This document shows positions 8,184 to 16,485 of a stretch of 39,468 nt of DNA, piece after piece. Position 1 is the first letter of the stretch; the number at the start of each line of letters is the position of its first letter. Under the pieces are notes generated by a model. That model was not told where the DNA came from. It was given only the letters and a program-made list of their open reading frames with translations, and ran no database searches. The position numbers and the translations under genes were made by a program. The DNA is from an uncultured Blautia sp. Its GTDB lineage: Bacteria > Bacillota > Clostridia > Lachnospirales > Lachnospiraceae. The stretch covers positions 1 through 39,468 of the forward strand of contig NZ_CAKRNY010000036.1 of assembly GCF_934371575.1 (NCBI RefSeq). Reading direction: 5' to 3'.

Positions 8184-8678
8184 ATGATAATCAGAACTGC
8201 AACCAAAGATGATCTGCCACAGATCGCCGCCGTAGAATCCCAGTGCTTCCCGCCAGCCGAAGCTGCCACAAAAGAAGAATTTGCCGACCGTCTTTACCAT
8301 TACGCCAACCACTTCTGGCTGATGTTTGACGAACAAAACAACAACAAACTGGTTGCTCTCGTCGACGGTTTTGTCACCAATGAACCAGATCTGACCGATG
8401 AAATGTATGAAAAAGCATCCATGCACGACGAAACCGGTGCCTGGCAGATGATTTTCGGGGTAAATACAATCCCGGCTTATCGAAGACGTGGACTGGCGGG
8501 ACAGCTGCTGGAGCAGGCAATCGAAGATGCCAGAAACCAGGGAAGAGAAGGACTGGTGCTTACATGTAAAGATGCACTGGTTTCTTACTATTCCAAATTT
8601 GGTTTTAAAAATGAAGGAGTAACAGACAAATCTGTCCATGGTGATGTTGTCTGGAATCAGATGCGTCTGACCTTTTAA
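8184..8678 (+). CDS. GNAT family N-acetyltransferase
   Basis: This 164-aa acetyl-CoA-dependent acetyltransferase has a start set by TTGGAGGA before ATG. The fold begins with the typical IIRTATKDDLPQIAAVE strand-helix. Motif A is GVNTIPAYRRRGLAGQLL, with the R-R-x-G-x-A acetyl-CoA pyrophosphate loop near residues 98-106. The C-terminal strand SYYSKFGFKNEG is the usual motif B. The arrangement (ESQCFP near the N-terminus) resembles the arylalkylamine/serotonin N-acetyltransferase-like subgroup, but the amine substrate cannot be told. It appears monocistronic. Confidence 0.88.
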   Translation: MIIRTATKDDLPQIAAVESQCFPPAEAATKEEFADRLYHYANHFWLMFDEQNNNKLVALVDGFVTNEPDLTDEMYEKASMHDETGAWQMIFGVNTIPAYRRRGLAGQLLEQAIEDARNQGREGLVLTCKDALVSYYSKFGFKNEGVTDKSVHGDVVWNQMRLTF

Positions 8679-8684
8679 TCGGAG

Positions 8685-8734
8685 TTAACAGAAACTAACT
8701 ACCCGCTTTACACAGATTTAACAAAAATCATACA
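8685..8734 (+). promoter_or_regulatory. Pho box (PhoP-type direct repeats) upstream of the phosphate transporter
   Basis: Hexamers recur at an exact 11-bp period: TTAACA (8685), TAACTA (8696), TTTACA (8707), TTAACA (8718) and a weaker CATACA (8729). Each is separated by 5 bp. This is the layout of PhoP sites in Bacillus and relatives (TTAACA-like repeats with about 5-bp spacers). The next gene encodes a Na+/Pi cotransporter with a PhoU domain, so phosphate-starvation control is the natural reading. A TATACT (8767-8772) downstream may be the -10. Confidence 0.75.
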
Positions 8735-8870
8735 ATACCATGATAGAGCCATATGCGTTCTCCCGCTATACTGTAAACCGTAAATGAATTATACAGATTC
8801 ATAACAGAGATTTTACAGATGATTTCAAAAATCGAGCAGCAGACAGCTGCCGGAAAAGGGAGAACACGAA

Positions 8871-10598
8871 ATGAATGAAAATGTAAAAGTAGTATTTGGG
8901 CTGATTGGCGGGCTGGCGCTGTTCCTTTATGGAATGAACAGTATGAGTGATGCGCTGCAAAAGGCAGCCGGAGAAAAGATGAAGAAAATTCTGGAATTTC
9001 TCACGAAGAATCCAATCATGGGAGCACTGGCAGGAGCCCTGGTTACGGCTGTGTTACAGAGTAGTTCGGCAACTACCGTTATGGTCATCGGCTTTGTAAG
9101 TGCCGGACTGATGAGCCTGCCACAGGCGATTTCCGTTATCTTTGGAGCCAACATTGGTACTACGATGACTGCCCAGCTGATGGCATTTAAAATCAGTGAT
9201 TACATTTATCCGTTGATCTTTATCGGATTCATGCTGAACTTCTTAGGGAAAAAAGAAAAAGTTAAAAATATTGGTATGGTTATCTTTTCTTTCGGACTTT
9301 TGTTTGAAGGAATCGAGATCATGGGCAGCGTTATGAAACCACTGGCAGGAAGTCCGATCTTTGTAGATCTGATGGGAAAAGTATCTTCTATTCCGGTGCT
9401 GGGTGTTGTCCTCGGTGCGGTGATGACTCTGGTGGTACAGAGTTCCTCTGCAACGATCGCAGTCCTTCAGAGCTTTGCTTCCCAGGCAGGACCGGACGGT
9501 GTCAGCAGCGTGATCGGACTGACCGGAGCCATCCCGATTTTGCTTGGCGATAACATTGGTACTACAATTACAGCACTTTTAGCATCTATCGGACAGTCTA
9601 AAGATGCAAAACGAACAGCAATCGCGCACAGTATTTTCAATATCACGGGTACCTGTGTATTTGTCTGGATCATTCCGTGGTTTGCACAATTTGTACGTTA
9701 TATCTCTCCAAAAGGAAATGAGATCGATGTGATCTCCCGCCAGATTGCCAATGCACATACGACATTCAACGTGGTCTGTACACTGGTATGGCTGCCACTG
9801 ATCCCGATCATGGTGAAGATCGTTACTACGATTATCCGTGGAGAAGACAAGAATACCGGTGTGGTTTATGAACCGAAATATCTGGATAACAAGGTAATTG
9901 ATCAGCCGGTGGCTGCGATGTATCTGGTATCTCAGGAACTGGAAAATCTGGCAGGATTTGCCGTACATATGCTGAACAGCCTGAAAGGTTCTCTGAATCA
10001 GAAAAAGACCTCAGCTGCATATGAAAAATTCAAAAATCAGCTGGATATCGTCCAGCATCTGCAGGAAGAAATTACGGACTATATCACCAAATTGTTTTCC
10101 AGTGGTAATCTGACGGAGCTTCAGTCTGAACAGACAGCAGGACTTCTGTATGTAACCAACAATATCGAACGTATCGCCGACCGGTGTCAGGATATCGACA
10201 GTATCTGGATAAAAATCCAGGACGATGGCATGAACTTTTCCGAGGAAGCCGGCAAGGAAATTGAAAACTGCATCAATGTCCTTCTGGATCTGCTGCGCCG
10301 GGCTATGACAGCCGTAAAAGAGGGCAGTGAAGAGGAAGCGGAACTGGTATTCAAAAATAAAAAGAAACTGCATAAAGCAGAAAAGAAATTCAACAAAGCC
10401 CATCTGAACCGCGTAAAGAATCAGAAATGCGATCCGGCGATGACCGGCTGCTTTTCCGGTATTCTCTACAACCTGGATCGAGCTGCCGACAACTGTGTAA
10501 GTATCGCAGAAGAAGCACTGGATAACCAGGGATTTGTAAAATTAGGTGAAGCCGCCAGAAACTTCGCGGCACCGGCTGCGGTTGTGGAGGCTGTGTAA
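8871..10598 (+). CDS. Na+/phosphate cotransporter with C-terminal PhoU domain
   Basis: This 575-aa inner-membrane protein couples sodium to phosphate movement. Two Na/Pi cotransporter repeats are clear: QSSSATTVMV at residue 63 with GANIGTT, and QSSSATIAVL at residue 190 with GDNIGTT. QSSSAT is the hallmark substrate-site motif and occurs in both halves. Residues from about 345 to 560 form a PhoU-like helical domain facing the cytosol, with characteristic NNIERIADRCQDI and NLDRAADNCVSIAEEAL helices that suggest metal-cluster binding and regulation. Length and order match bacterial NptA/YjbB-like proteins. RBS AAAGGGAGAA. The Pho box about 140 bp upstream supports a role in phosphate homeostasis. 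Confidence 0.93.
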   Translation: MNENVKVVFGLIGGLALFLYGMNSMSDALQKAAGEKMKKILEFLTKNPIMGALAGALVTAVLQSSSATTVMVIGFVSAGLMSLPQAISVIFGANIGTTMTAQLMAFKISDYIYPLIFIGFMLNFLGKKEKVKNIGMVIFSFGLLFEGIEIMGSVMKPLAGSPIFVDLMGKVSSIPVLGVVLGAVMTLVVQSSSATIAVLQSFASQAGPDGVSSVIGLTGAIPILLGDNIGTTITALLASIGQSKDAKRTAIAHSIFNITGTCVFVWIIPWFAQFVRYISPKGNEIDVISRQIANAHTTFNVVCTLVWLPLIPIMVKIVTTIIRGEDKNTGVVYEPKYLDNKVIDQPVAAMYLVSQELENLAGFAVHMLNSLKGSLNQKKTSAAYEKFKNQLDIVQHLQEEITDYITKLFSSGNLTELQSEQTAGLLYVTNNIERIADRCQDIDSIWIKIQDDGMNFSEEAGKEIENCINVLLDLLRRAMTAVKEGSEEEAELVFKNKKKLHKAEKKFNKAHLNRVKNQKCDPAMTGCFSGILYNLDRAADNCVSIAEEALDNQGFVKLGEAARNFAAPAAVVEAV

Positions 10599-10636
10599 AA
10601 GATAATAACAGTGATAAGAAATATATAATTTAAGAG

Positions 10637-10692
10637 AAACAGAGTATTTTTGATTTTGAGATACAACAAAATTTGAAAATACTCTGTTTTTG
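10637..10692 (+). terminator. Intrinsic terminator after the phosphate transporter
   Basis: AAACAGAGTATTTT (10637-10650) pairs perfectly with AAAATACTCTGTTT (10676-10689) and runs into a T-rich tail. It lies 40 bases after the transporter stop codon. Confidence 0.8.
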
Positions 10693-10771
10693 GTTGTTCG
10701 AGCAATGAACGAAAATCTTTTCTTTCATAAGAAACTGGTGATTAACGCGGTGGCTGAAGATGGAATTAAAA

Positions 10772-10799
10772 TTGCAAATTTTATTTGATGTGATATGAT
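10772..10799 (+). promoter_or_regulatory. Promoter of the DUF3786 gene
   Basis: TTGCAA (10772-10777), a 16-bp spacer, and TATGAT (10794-10799) fit a sigma-A promoter about 80 bases before the DUF3786 start codon. The palindrome at 10813-10855 would fall in the 5' leader. Confidence 0.55.
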
Positions 10800-10812
10800 T
10801 TTTATAGATAAC

Positions 10813-10855
10813 ATATTATCCAAAACAAGTAAAAAATCCAGATTTTGGATAATAT
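10813..10855 (+). promoter_or_regulatory. 13-bp perfect inverted repeat in the DUF3786 leader
   Basis: ATATTATCCAAAA (10813-10825) and TTTTGGATAATAT (10843-10855) are exact reverse complements over a 17-nt spacer. The pair lies between the predicted promoter and the RBS (GAAAGGAAA). It could be an operator bound by a dimer or a leader hairpin. No T-run follows, so termination is unlikely. Confidence 0.55.
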
Positions 10856-10881
10856 ATGATCCATAGAAAGGAAAAATCGAC

Positions 10882-11502
10882 ATGTCAAACTATGAAACTA
10901 TGAAAGACCGTATGTCCTTCCATTTCCTGGAATACGATCAGGAAAAAATGATTCGGAAATTTGCTCTGGAGCATGATGAAAAATATCTCTATATTTCCTT
11001 TGTAGGAAGAAAATACCGGATTAGCCGCACCACCGGAGAAATCACCTGGTCTGTGGATGAATTCCGGACGGAAGAAAATGCAAATTACAACGAAGCCATG
11101 ACAATCTACGATGTCCTGTGTAATTCCAAAGAATACTGTCATCCCGCCCACGAATGGGTTCATATCGGCAGTCTCTCTACGGTGCGGGGAGGAAATCTGG
11201 CAAATGACAGTAACTTTTTCAGGGATGCAGGAAAGAAATTCGATGGAAAGACTGCAGAACTGGCGAAAGCCTGCGAGCGGCTGCATGGGATTAAGATAGA
11301 AAAAGGCGATGTGGCTTATCAGCTGGAAATGTTTTCGTTTCTGCCTGCCGTACTGAGATTCTGGGAATCCGATGACGAATTCCCTGCGAGTTTGCAGGTG
11401 CTGGTGGACCGGAATATTCTGGAGTATATGCATTATGAGACGGTGATGTTTGCGATTGGACATTTGCTGGAGAGAGTGGGAGAAGAGATGGAGCGAGAGT
11501 AG
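10882..11502 (+). CDS. DUF3786 family protein
   Basis: This 206-aa soluble protein is of unknown role. The C-terminal LRFWESDDEFPASLQVLVDRNILEYMHYETV segment (roughly residues 157-187) is the characteristic block of DUF3786, and the earlier part (YISFVGRKYRISRTTGEITW, EWVHIGSL) also fits the family pattern. Family members are mostly from anaerobes, sometimes near corrinoid or metal proteins, but nothing of that kind is beside this one. It stands alone with its own promoter, leader palindrome and weak downstream terminator. The function is unknown. Confidence 0.78.
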   Translation: MSNYETMKDRMSFHFLEYDQEKMIRKFALEHDEKYLYISFVGRKYRISRTTGEITWSVDEFRTEENANYNEAMTIYDVLCNSKEYCHPAHEWVHIGSLSTVRGGNLANDSNFFRDAGKKFDGKTAELAKACERLHGIKIEKGDVAYQLEMFSFLPAVLRFWESDDEFPASLQVLVDRNILEYMHYETVMFAIGHLLERVGEEMERE

Positions 11503-11518
11503 AGAACAGGTTGCTATA

Positions 11519-11558
11519 AACTGTTATTATCTGGAAGAACGGTAATAGCGGTTTTATT
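11519..11558 (+). terminator. Weak intrinsic terminator after the DUF3786 gene
   Basis: AACTGTTATTA (11519-11529) pairs with TAATAGCGGTT (11543-11553) using two G-U pairs, followed by TTATT. It is modest in strength but well placed just after the stop codon at 11502. The remaining bases to 11706 show nothing recognisable. Confidence 0.45.
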
Positions 11559-11706
11559 GCATTGCATATCAATAATTGATTCAGTGGATCAATTTTGATT
11601 ATGGAAAGAAACATCTGGAAAAAATATGAATTAGGAAAAATAAATAAAAATTTGTCGAGAAATGTCGAGTAAAATAGCAAAATACACTATAAAATGTCGA
11701 AAAGCT

Positions 11707-11736
11707 TTGGAAACATTACCTGTTATATGCTATAAT
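11707..11736 (+). promoter_or_regulatory. Promoter of the helicase / FokI-like nuclease pair
   Basis: TTGGAA (11707-11712), an 18-bp spacer and a consensus TATAAT (11731-11736) make a strong-looking sigma-A promoter. Transcription would start near 11743, about 48 bases before the preferred ATG at 11791. It marks the left edge of the defence-like region. Confidence 0.7.
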
Positions 11737-11790
11737 ATAACATAATACATCATTTTTAATACGGATTTAAAAACAATGGAGACAGAGAAT

Positions 11791-14310
11791 ATGGTGAAAA
11801 CGGCAGACAGTGACAATTTTCTGATACAACATACAGATTTTTCTTTGAGAGAACAGGTAAATTACCCGAATGGTGGATATTCGAGATTTTATGATAATGG
11901 CATCGATATGGTCATTATTGATGAGAATATTTGTGATCATACACCGGGTGAACCTGTTTTTTCTTATATGCTTATCACGGACAAACAGAACGGTTACATC
12001 CATCAATTTAAAAGAGTTTTTCGATTCTTAGGCTATATACAGTCGGAAGTAGACAGCTATCTTGCAAATGATGAGATGACATTACCTGCCGATTACAAAA
12101 CAACTGTTGGGGACCGAGCAGAACAGGCGGATGAATCACCTCTGGAGATCCATTTTGAGGATAGTTTTTCAAGTGCCTACGGTATGAATGCACTCAGATA
12201 TCTGACACGCGAATATGGAATCTGTGATGAAAATGGAAACAATTATTTTCTGGATTATTTTATCAGAACCAGGAACGAAAAATATGCTGTAGAAGAAAAC
12301 GGACTGAATTTTCATCATCCGCAGATTATCGGAGAAGAAAAATACAGAAAACAATTGAAGAAACAGAATACCTGTGTTTTATGGGGAATCAAACTGTTCC
12401 GGTTTTCGCGGGAAGACTGTGCATTTGAAAATCGAATCGAAGATGATATCAAACAATACTTTGGAAAAGACACCGCAGCATTTGTCGATGACGGATTGAA
12501 AATTGACAGAAAAGTGGAATTGTATGAACACCAGACAGTCAGTTTACAGGAAATACAGAAGCGTAGAATGGCGGGTATTAATGCATTTTTGATTGTATTG
12601 CCAACAGCATCCGGAAAATCCAGAATTGTAGAGGAAGATCTGCATGAATTTGCAAAAGGGAAGTCGAAATTCAGAGGGCTGATACTGGTTCCAAGAACTA
12701 CTATTCTTGCAGACTGGAAGGAGCGAATAAAGGAATCTGTACCGGAACTGGAAGAAAAGATTGAGATCAGAACATATGGCTATATGTGCAGACATTATAC
12801 GGAATTCCCGGCGGACTATTACAATTATATCGTAGTGGACGAGGCACATCATGCGGTGGCGCCGATGCTGAAAAGAGTGATCCAGTATTATCATGCGGAT
12901 TTTACAGTTGGACTTACCGCGACGGATCAACGACCGGATAAAAAGAAACTGGAAACTGTTTTCGGAAGCTATTCTACTTCGTTATCCTTGAAAGAAGCTA
13001 TGGAAAAAGGAATCGTTGCCCGGGCAAATGTTTACCGGATCGAGACAAATATCGATCTTTCAAAAGTCAGATTCAATGGTAAAGATTATATCAATGCGGA
13101 TCTTGAAAAGAAAATGCGGGTTACTTCAAGAAATGATCTGATTGTCGATGTCCTTCAGGAATATTTTGGAGATGGACAAGCTGCCAGACGGCAGGGAGTC
13201 ATCTTTTGCGTCAATGTTGCTCATGCAAATGAAATGGCGAAACTGCTCAACAAAGCCAATATTACAGCAGTCAGCTACACCGGGAAGACAAAGAATCAGG
13301 CGGCTGTTATGGCAACTTTTAAACAGAAGAAAATCCGTTTTTTATGTACCTGCGATATGATTTCAGAAGGATGGGATTATCCGGAACTGGGGATTTTGGT
13401 CATGGCAAGACCTACACTATCCAAGGTTCTTTATCTGCAACAGATCGGAAGAGGACTGCGGAAAACGCATACAAAGAAAAATATTATTGTTATCGATGTG
13501 GTTGACGAATACGGAGCAATGATCAAAGCCTGTAACATGCATACGATATTTGCCAATCCATATTATGTGCCGTTTGGAGATATTATAAAGACAGACTATA
13601 CACCCGGAGATATGGTTGTTATTGATGGAATGGAGGAAAGAATTGAGCGTATCATGGAAGTCGATATCAATTCTTTCGAAGAAAAATACGGCGATTACCT
13701 GAGTCAGGAACAGGTTGCCAGAGAATATTTTGTCAGTACAGGAACCGTGACAAGCTGGATCAAAAAGAAAAAGATCGCGCCAAGCGTAGAATACCGATTC
13801 GGCAACAAATCCATCTACCTGTTCAGTCCGGACGATGTCGAAAAATACCGGAAAGAATTAAACATCAAAGAACATAACGACAGTACGATCAAGGAGGATT
13901 TCTTTGAATTCCTGGAAGAAAGAGATTATTCCCTCTCCTATAAAATGCCTTTTCTGTTGGCAGTTGTGAAACATATGGATGCTATCGGAGATGCGAAAAT
14001 AGAAGAGGTTCTGGATGATTATATTGCCTTTTATCAGGACCGATTATCCAGAGGCCTCCAGGTGGATCGAAGCACCTGCCCGTATGATGAAAAAATGCTG
14101 AAAGACAGAAAAGCGGTACAGAGAAATATGCTTACGAATCCATTTGAAAAATTTGAAAGAAAGAGATTTCTGTATTATTCGAAAGATTTGAGTGTGATTT
14201 CGATGAACCATGCGCTGTTCGGACAAATGAAGGCGGAAGACTGGGAAAGAGTGCGGAGACAGATGAGGGAAGATTTGAGGAAATATTATGATGAGATGGG
14301 CGGAATGTAA
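11791..14310 (+). CDS. SF2 DEAD/DEAH helicase with predicted N-terminal nuclease fold and HTH
   Basis: The protein is 839 aa from ATG 11791, preferred because GGAG sits nine bases upstream; the in-frame ATG 11776 lacks a ribosome site. Residues of about 110-210 resemble a Vsr/DUF559-like PD-(D/E)xK fold: D155 in LDYFI, then E168/E169 in YAVEENG, a trailing His pair, and the KYRKQLKKQN helix. A canonical catalytic Lys is not obvious, so activity is uncertain. The helicase core follows: Walker A PTASGKS at about 271, VVDEAHH (D350), TATDQRPD, and QQIGRGLRK. Near residue 620 comes a MerR/excisionase-like HTH (EQVAREYFVSTGTVTSWIKKK), then an unrecognised C-terminal domain containing NPFEKFERKRFL. 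It lies 76 bp before the FokI-like gene. A DNA-translocating defence role is inferred. Confidence 0.82.
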   Translation: MVKTADSDNFLIQHTDFSLREQVNYPNGGYSRFYDNGIDMVIIDENICDHTPGEPVFSYMLITDKQNGYIHQFKRVFRFLGYIQSEVDSYLANDEMTLPADYKTTVGDRAEQADESPLEIHFEDSFSSAYGMNALRYLTREYGICDENGNNYFLDYFIRTRNEKYAVEENGLNFHHPQIIGEEKYRKQLKKQNTCVLWGIKLFRFSREDCAFENRIEDDIKQYFGKDTAAFVDDGLKIDRKVELYEHQTVSLQEIQKRRMAGINAFLIVLPTASGKSRIVEEDLHEFAKGKSKFRGLILVPRTTILADWKERIKESVPELEEKIEIRTYGYMCRHYTEFPADYYNYIVVDEAHHAVAPMLKRVIQYYHADFTVGLTATDQRPDKKKLETVFGSYSTSLSLKEAMEKGIVARANVYRIETNIDLSKVRFNGKDYINADLEKKMRVTSRNDLIVDVLQEYFGDGQAARRQGVIFCVNVAHANEMAKLLNKANITAVSYTGKTKNQAAVMATFKQKKIRFLCTCDMISEGWDYPELGILVMARPTLSKVLYLQQIGRGLRKTHTKKNIIVIDVVDEYGAMIKACNMHTIFANPYYVPFGDIIKTDYTPGDMVVIDGMEERIERIMEVDINSFEEKYGDYLSQEQVAREYFVSTGTVTSWIKKKKIAPSVEYRFGNKSIYLFSPDDVEKYRKELNIKEHNDSTIKEDFFEFLEERDYSLSYKMPFLLAVVKHMDAIGDAKIEEVLDDYIAFYQDRLSRGLQVDRSTCPYDEKMLKDRKAVQRNMLTNPFEKFERKRFLYYSKDLSVISMNHALFGQMKAEDWERVRRQMREDLRKYYDEMGGM

Positions 14311-14386
14311 AGAAAGTTTTATGGAAAAATAGGTGTAAGTTCATTTCGCAGGTTGCCAATGTATGTGATATAGTGGGGGAAAATAA

Positions 14387-16399
14387 ATGAAAAATAATGA
14401 ATATCCGGAAAACAGAGAATGGAAACAAAAAGCTTTTGGAATGCCAAAGCTGCCCAGTGGAGATATGGGGCAGGATAAAGTCCTGTATTATATTCTGAAA
14501 ATGGTCAAAGACGGGAAATCAGCAAATACAATGCTTAATATTGAAGGAAGCAACAGCACAGCTACTTTGGGTCGAATGTGTGAATGGATCCGTCCGATTG
14601 GTCTGGTTAATAAAGAGAAACAGGTGTGGACGCTGACAGAATTAGGAGAAATGGTTTTGGAACGACAGGATAGTTGCTTTTCTACGGCTGTTTTTTGTTC
14701 AACAATTGTATTTATGGGAGAAATATTATTCTATCTGCAAAAGCCAAAAAACTCACAGGAACTTCTGAAAATCGCTGAAGAGTATCATTTGAACTGGAAA
14801 ACAAATTCTGAAATTCATAACCGGATCAAATGGTTTCGGGATGTGGATATGGTTCGGTTTGAAGAATATAAACTGGAGTATAGTCTGACACAAAAAGGAC
14901 AGGAATTTCTGCAGCAAATAGAGATTACTATGCCGTCAGAGACAGAGGAAGAACCAGACGAAACACTTCTGGAAACCCAGCTTCCAATGTCGGAATGGGC
15001 AAGTGCCTTAAAGCCTTCAACAACAGAGGAAAAAAGAATGGCAATCGGATACATGCCGGGAAAAACAGCCGATGCATGTATAACAATCAGTGCATATCTG
15101 CAATTGATGAATCAGGCAATTTCTATCGAGGAGATTCGGGAATATTCGAAAATCAATTATCAGATTGCAGCGTCATCGTCGAATATGTTTCTTTCATTTT
15201 TGGAAAAAATAGGATTTGTTGATCGTATCAGTAAGAATATGTATGTAACTTCTGAACTTGGAAATACATGGATTGAAAAACAATCACCGGTTGATCTGAT
15301 CGCATGTCTGGAAGCAAGATATTTATTTGTTTATGAACTGTTGGCAGAGCTTAGAAAAGAACCGAAAAATGCAAAAACACTTTCTATAATAGCTAAGGTA
15401 TCTTACGGATTCGACAGGGAAAGTATCGAGGAAACGCGTAAAAGACTGATTCTTTTATCTGCTGCCAAACTGATTTACAGTGTGACAAACGATAAATATG
15501 GACTCACCGCCAGAGGTGAAAAACTTCTGGATACTTTTGGCATTGTGGCAAAAGAGAGTGTGAAACCATCCGAAATAAAGAAAGAGGAAAATGCAGGTGA
15601 TCATCATAATGATTCCTGCGAAAGCCTTATTACGGAATTAAGATTATCCAGTAAAGATTCTTACAATCCCAACAGATTTGAAAAAGCCATAAGAGCAGCA
15701 TTCGATTTTATCGGTTATGATGCAATCTGGCTTGGCGGTTCCGGAAAAACCGATGTTCTGATCAAAGCAAGAACAGCTCCGAAATTATCTTATGCTGTCG
15801 CAGTAGATGCAAAATCTACGCAGTCTGGAAATGTCACGGAGGATCAGATTGACTTTGACACTTTGAAAGACCACCGAAAACTCCACCACGCGGATTATTC
15901 TGCAATCGTTGGATGTTCTTTTCGAGGGGAACGCCTTTTAAACCGATGCAAAGAACATAAAGTTGCATTGATTGATGTAGATACACTGGAACAGCTAATC
16001 CGCAATCAGGTAGAAATTCCATTAACCGGAGAAGATTACAAAAAGATCTTTGAACAGACAGGAATCGTAGATATCAGTGTCCTGGACGAAGCAAGAAATC
16101 GAACCGAACGTTACGGTCTATTGGTAGATGCAATTGTGGGGTGCCTTGTAAACGAAAGCAAAGACGAAGTGACAGAAGGCATTCTTACTTCCCGTGAGAT
16201 TTATCGAACCGTGAGAGATGACGAGAGATTTTCGATAAATCCTAATCTGGATGAGATTGAAGATATCCTTAAATTTCTGGCATCTCCGTTGATAGGGTGT
16301 GTGGGGAAAAATAAGGATGGGTATTATGCGATTGGATCGTTGAATGAAGTGGCGAAGAAGTTTCAGTTTTATGCGAAGAGTTGTAAGAGGACGAGCTAA
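14387..16399 (+). CDS. Winged-helix protein with FokI-like endonuclease domain
   Basis: This 670-aa predicted DNA-cutting enzyme has residues 1-400 built from repeated winged-helix-like units (for example GLVNKEKQVWTLTELGEMVL and the similar segments near 170, 290 and 385), which should bind DNA. Residues of about 430-530 match the FokI cleavage domain: FEKAIRAAFDFIGY, then LGGSGKTD (D456), then VAVDAKS (D474, K476). FokI has LGGSRKPD and VIVDTKA in the same order and spacing. A further roughly 140-residue C-terminal part is unrecognised. Unlike FokI there is no adjacent methyltransferase, and the partner is a helicase. RBS GTGGGGGA. The 3' end (16217-16310) recurs at 24292. It is probably co-transcribed with the helicase. 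Confidence 0.82.
   Translation: MKNNEYPENREWKQKAFGMPKLPSGDMGQDKVLYYILKMVKDGKSANTMLNIEGSNSTATLGRMCEWIRPIGLVNKEKQVWTLTELGEMVLERQDSCFSTAVFCSTIVFMGEILFYLQKPKNSQELLKIAEEYHLNWKTNSEIHNRIKWFRDVDMVRFEEYKLEYSLTQKGQEFLQQIEITMPSETEEEPDETLLETQLPMSEWASALKPSTTEEKRMAIGYMPGKTADACITISAYLQLMNQAISIEEIREYSKINYQIAASSSNMFLSFLEKIGFVDRISKNMYVTSELGNTWIEKQSPVDLIACLEARYLFVYELLAELRKEPKNAKTLSIIAKVSYGFDRESIEETRKRLILLSAAKLIYSVTNDKYGLTARGEKLLDTFGIVAKESVKPSEIKKEENAGDHHNDSCESLITELRLSSKDSYNPNRFEKAIRAAFDFIGYDAIWLGGSGKTDVLIKARTAPKLSYAVAVDAKSTQSGNVTEDQIDFDTLKDHRKLHHADYSAIVGCSFRGERLLNRCKEHKVALIDVDTLEQLIRNQVEIPLTGEDYKKIFEQTGIVDISVLDEARNRTERYGLLVDAIVGCLVNESKDEVTEGILTSREIYRTVRDDERFSINPNLDEIEDILKFLASPLIGCVGKNKDGYYAIGSLNEVAKKFQFYAKSCKRTS
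16217..16310 (+). repeat. Direct repeat copy 1 (3' coding end of FokI-like gene)
   Basis: These 94 bases encode the segment DDERFSINPNLDEIEDILKF and onward in the FokI-like protein. They recur at 24292-24385, 8,075 bp away, at roughly 90% identity by eye (about nine substitutions, no gaps until the end). The two copies bracket the MBL/protease/SMC cassette and the relic region. Confidence 0.85.
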
Positions 16400-16485
16400 A
16401 TGAAGGAGATATCACACAAAATTTTATGATTTTTTGCAAGCATAATTAATAGGATAAAGGTTTAATTAATGAAAAGGTGAAAATT

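Noticed and set aside
11776..11790. Earlier ATG for the nuclease-helicase
   Set aside because: There is no ribosome site before 11776, while GGAG is correctly placed for ATG 11791; the longer form adds only five residues.
14387..16399. Reading the FokI-like protein as a standard Type IIS restriction enzyme
   Set aside because: No methyltransferase or specificity partner is nearby; the adjacent and probably co-transcribed gene is a helicase, so a classical restriction-modification label is not supported.
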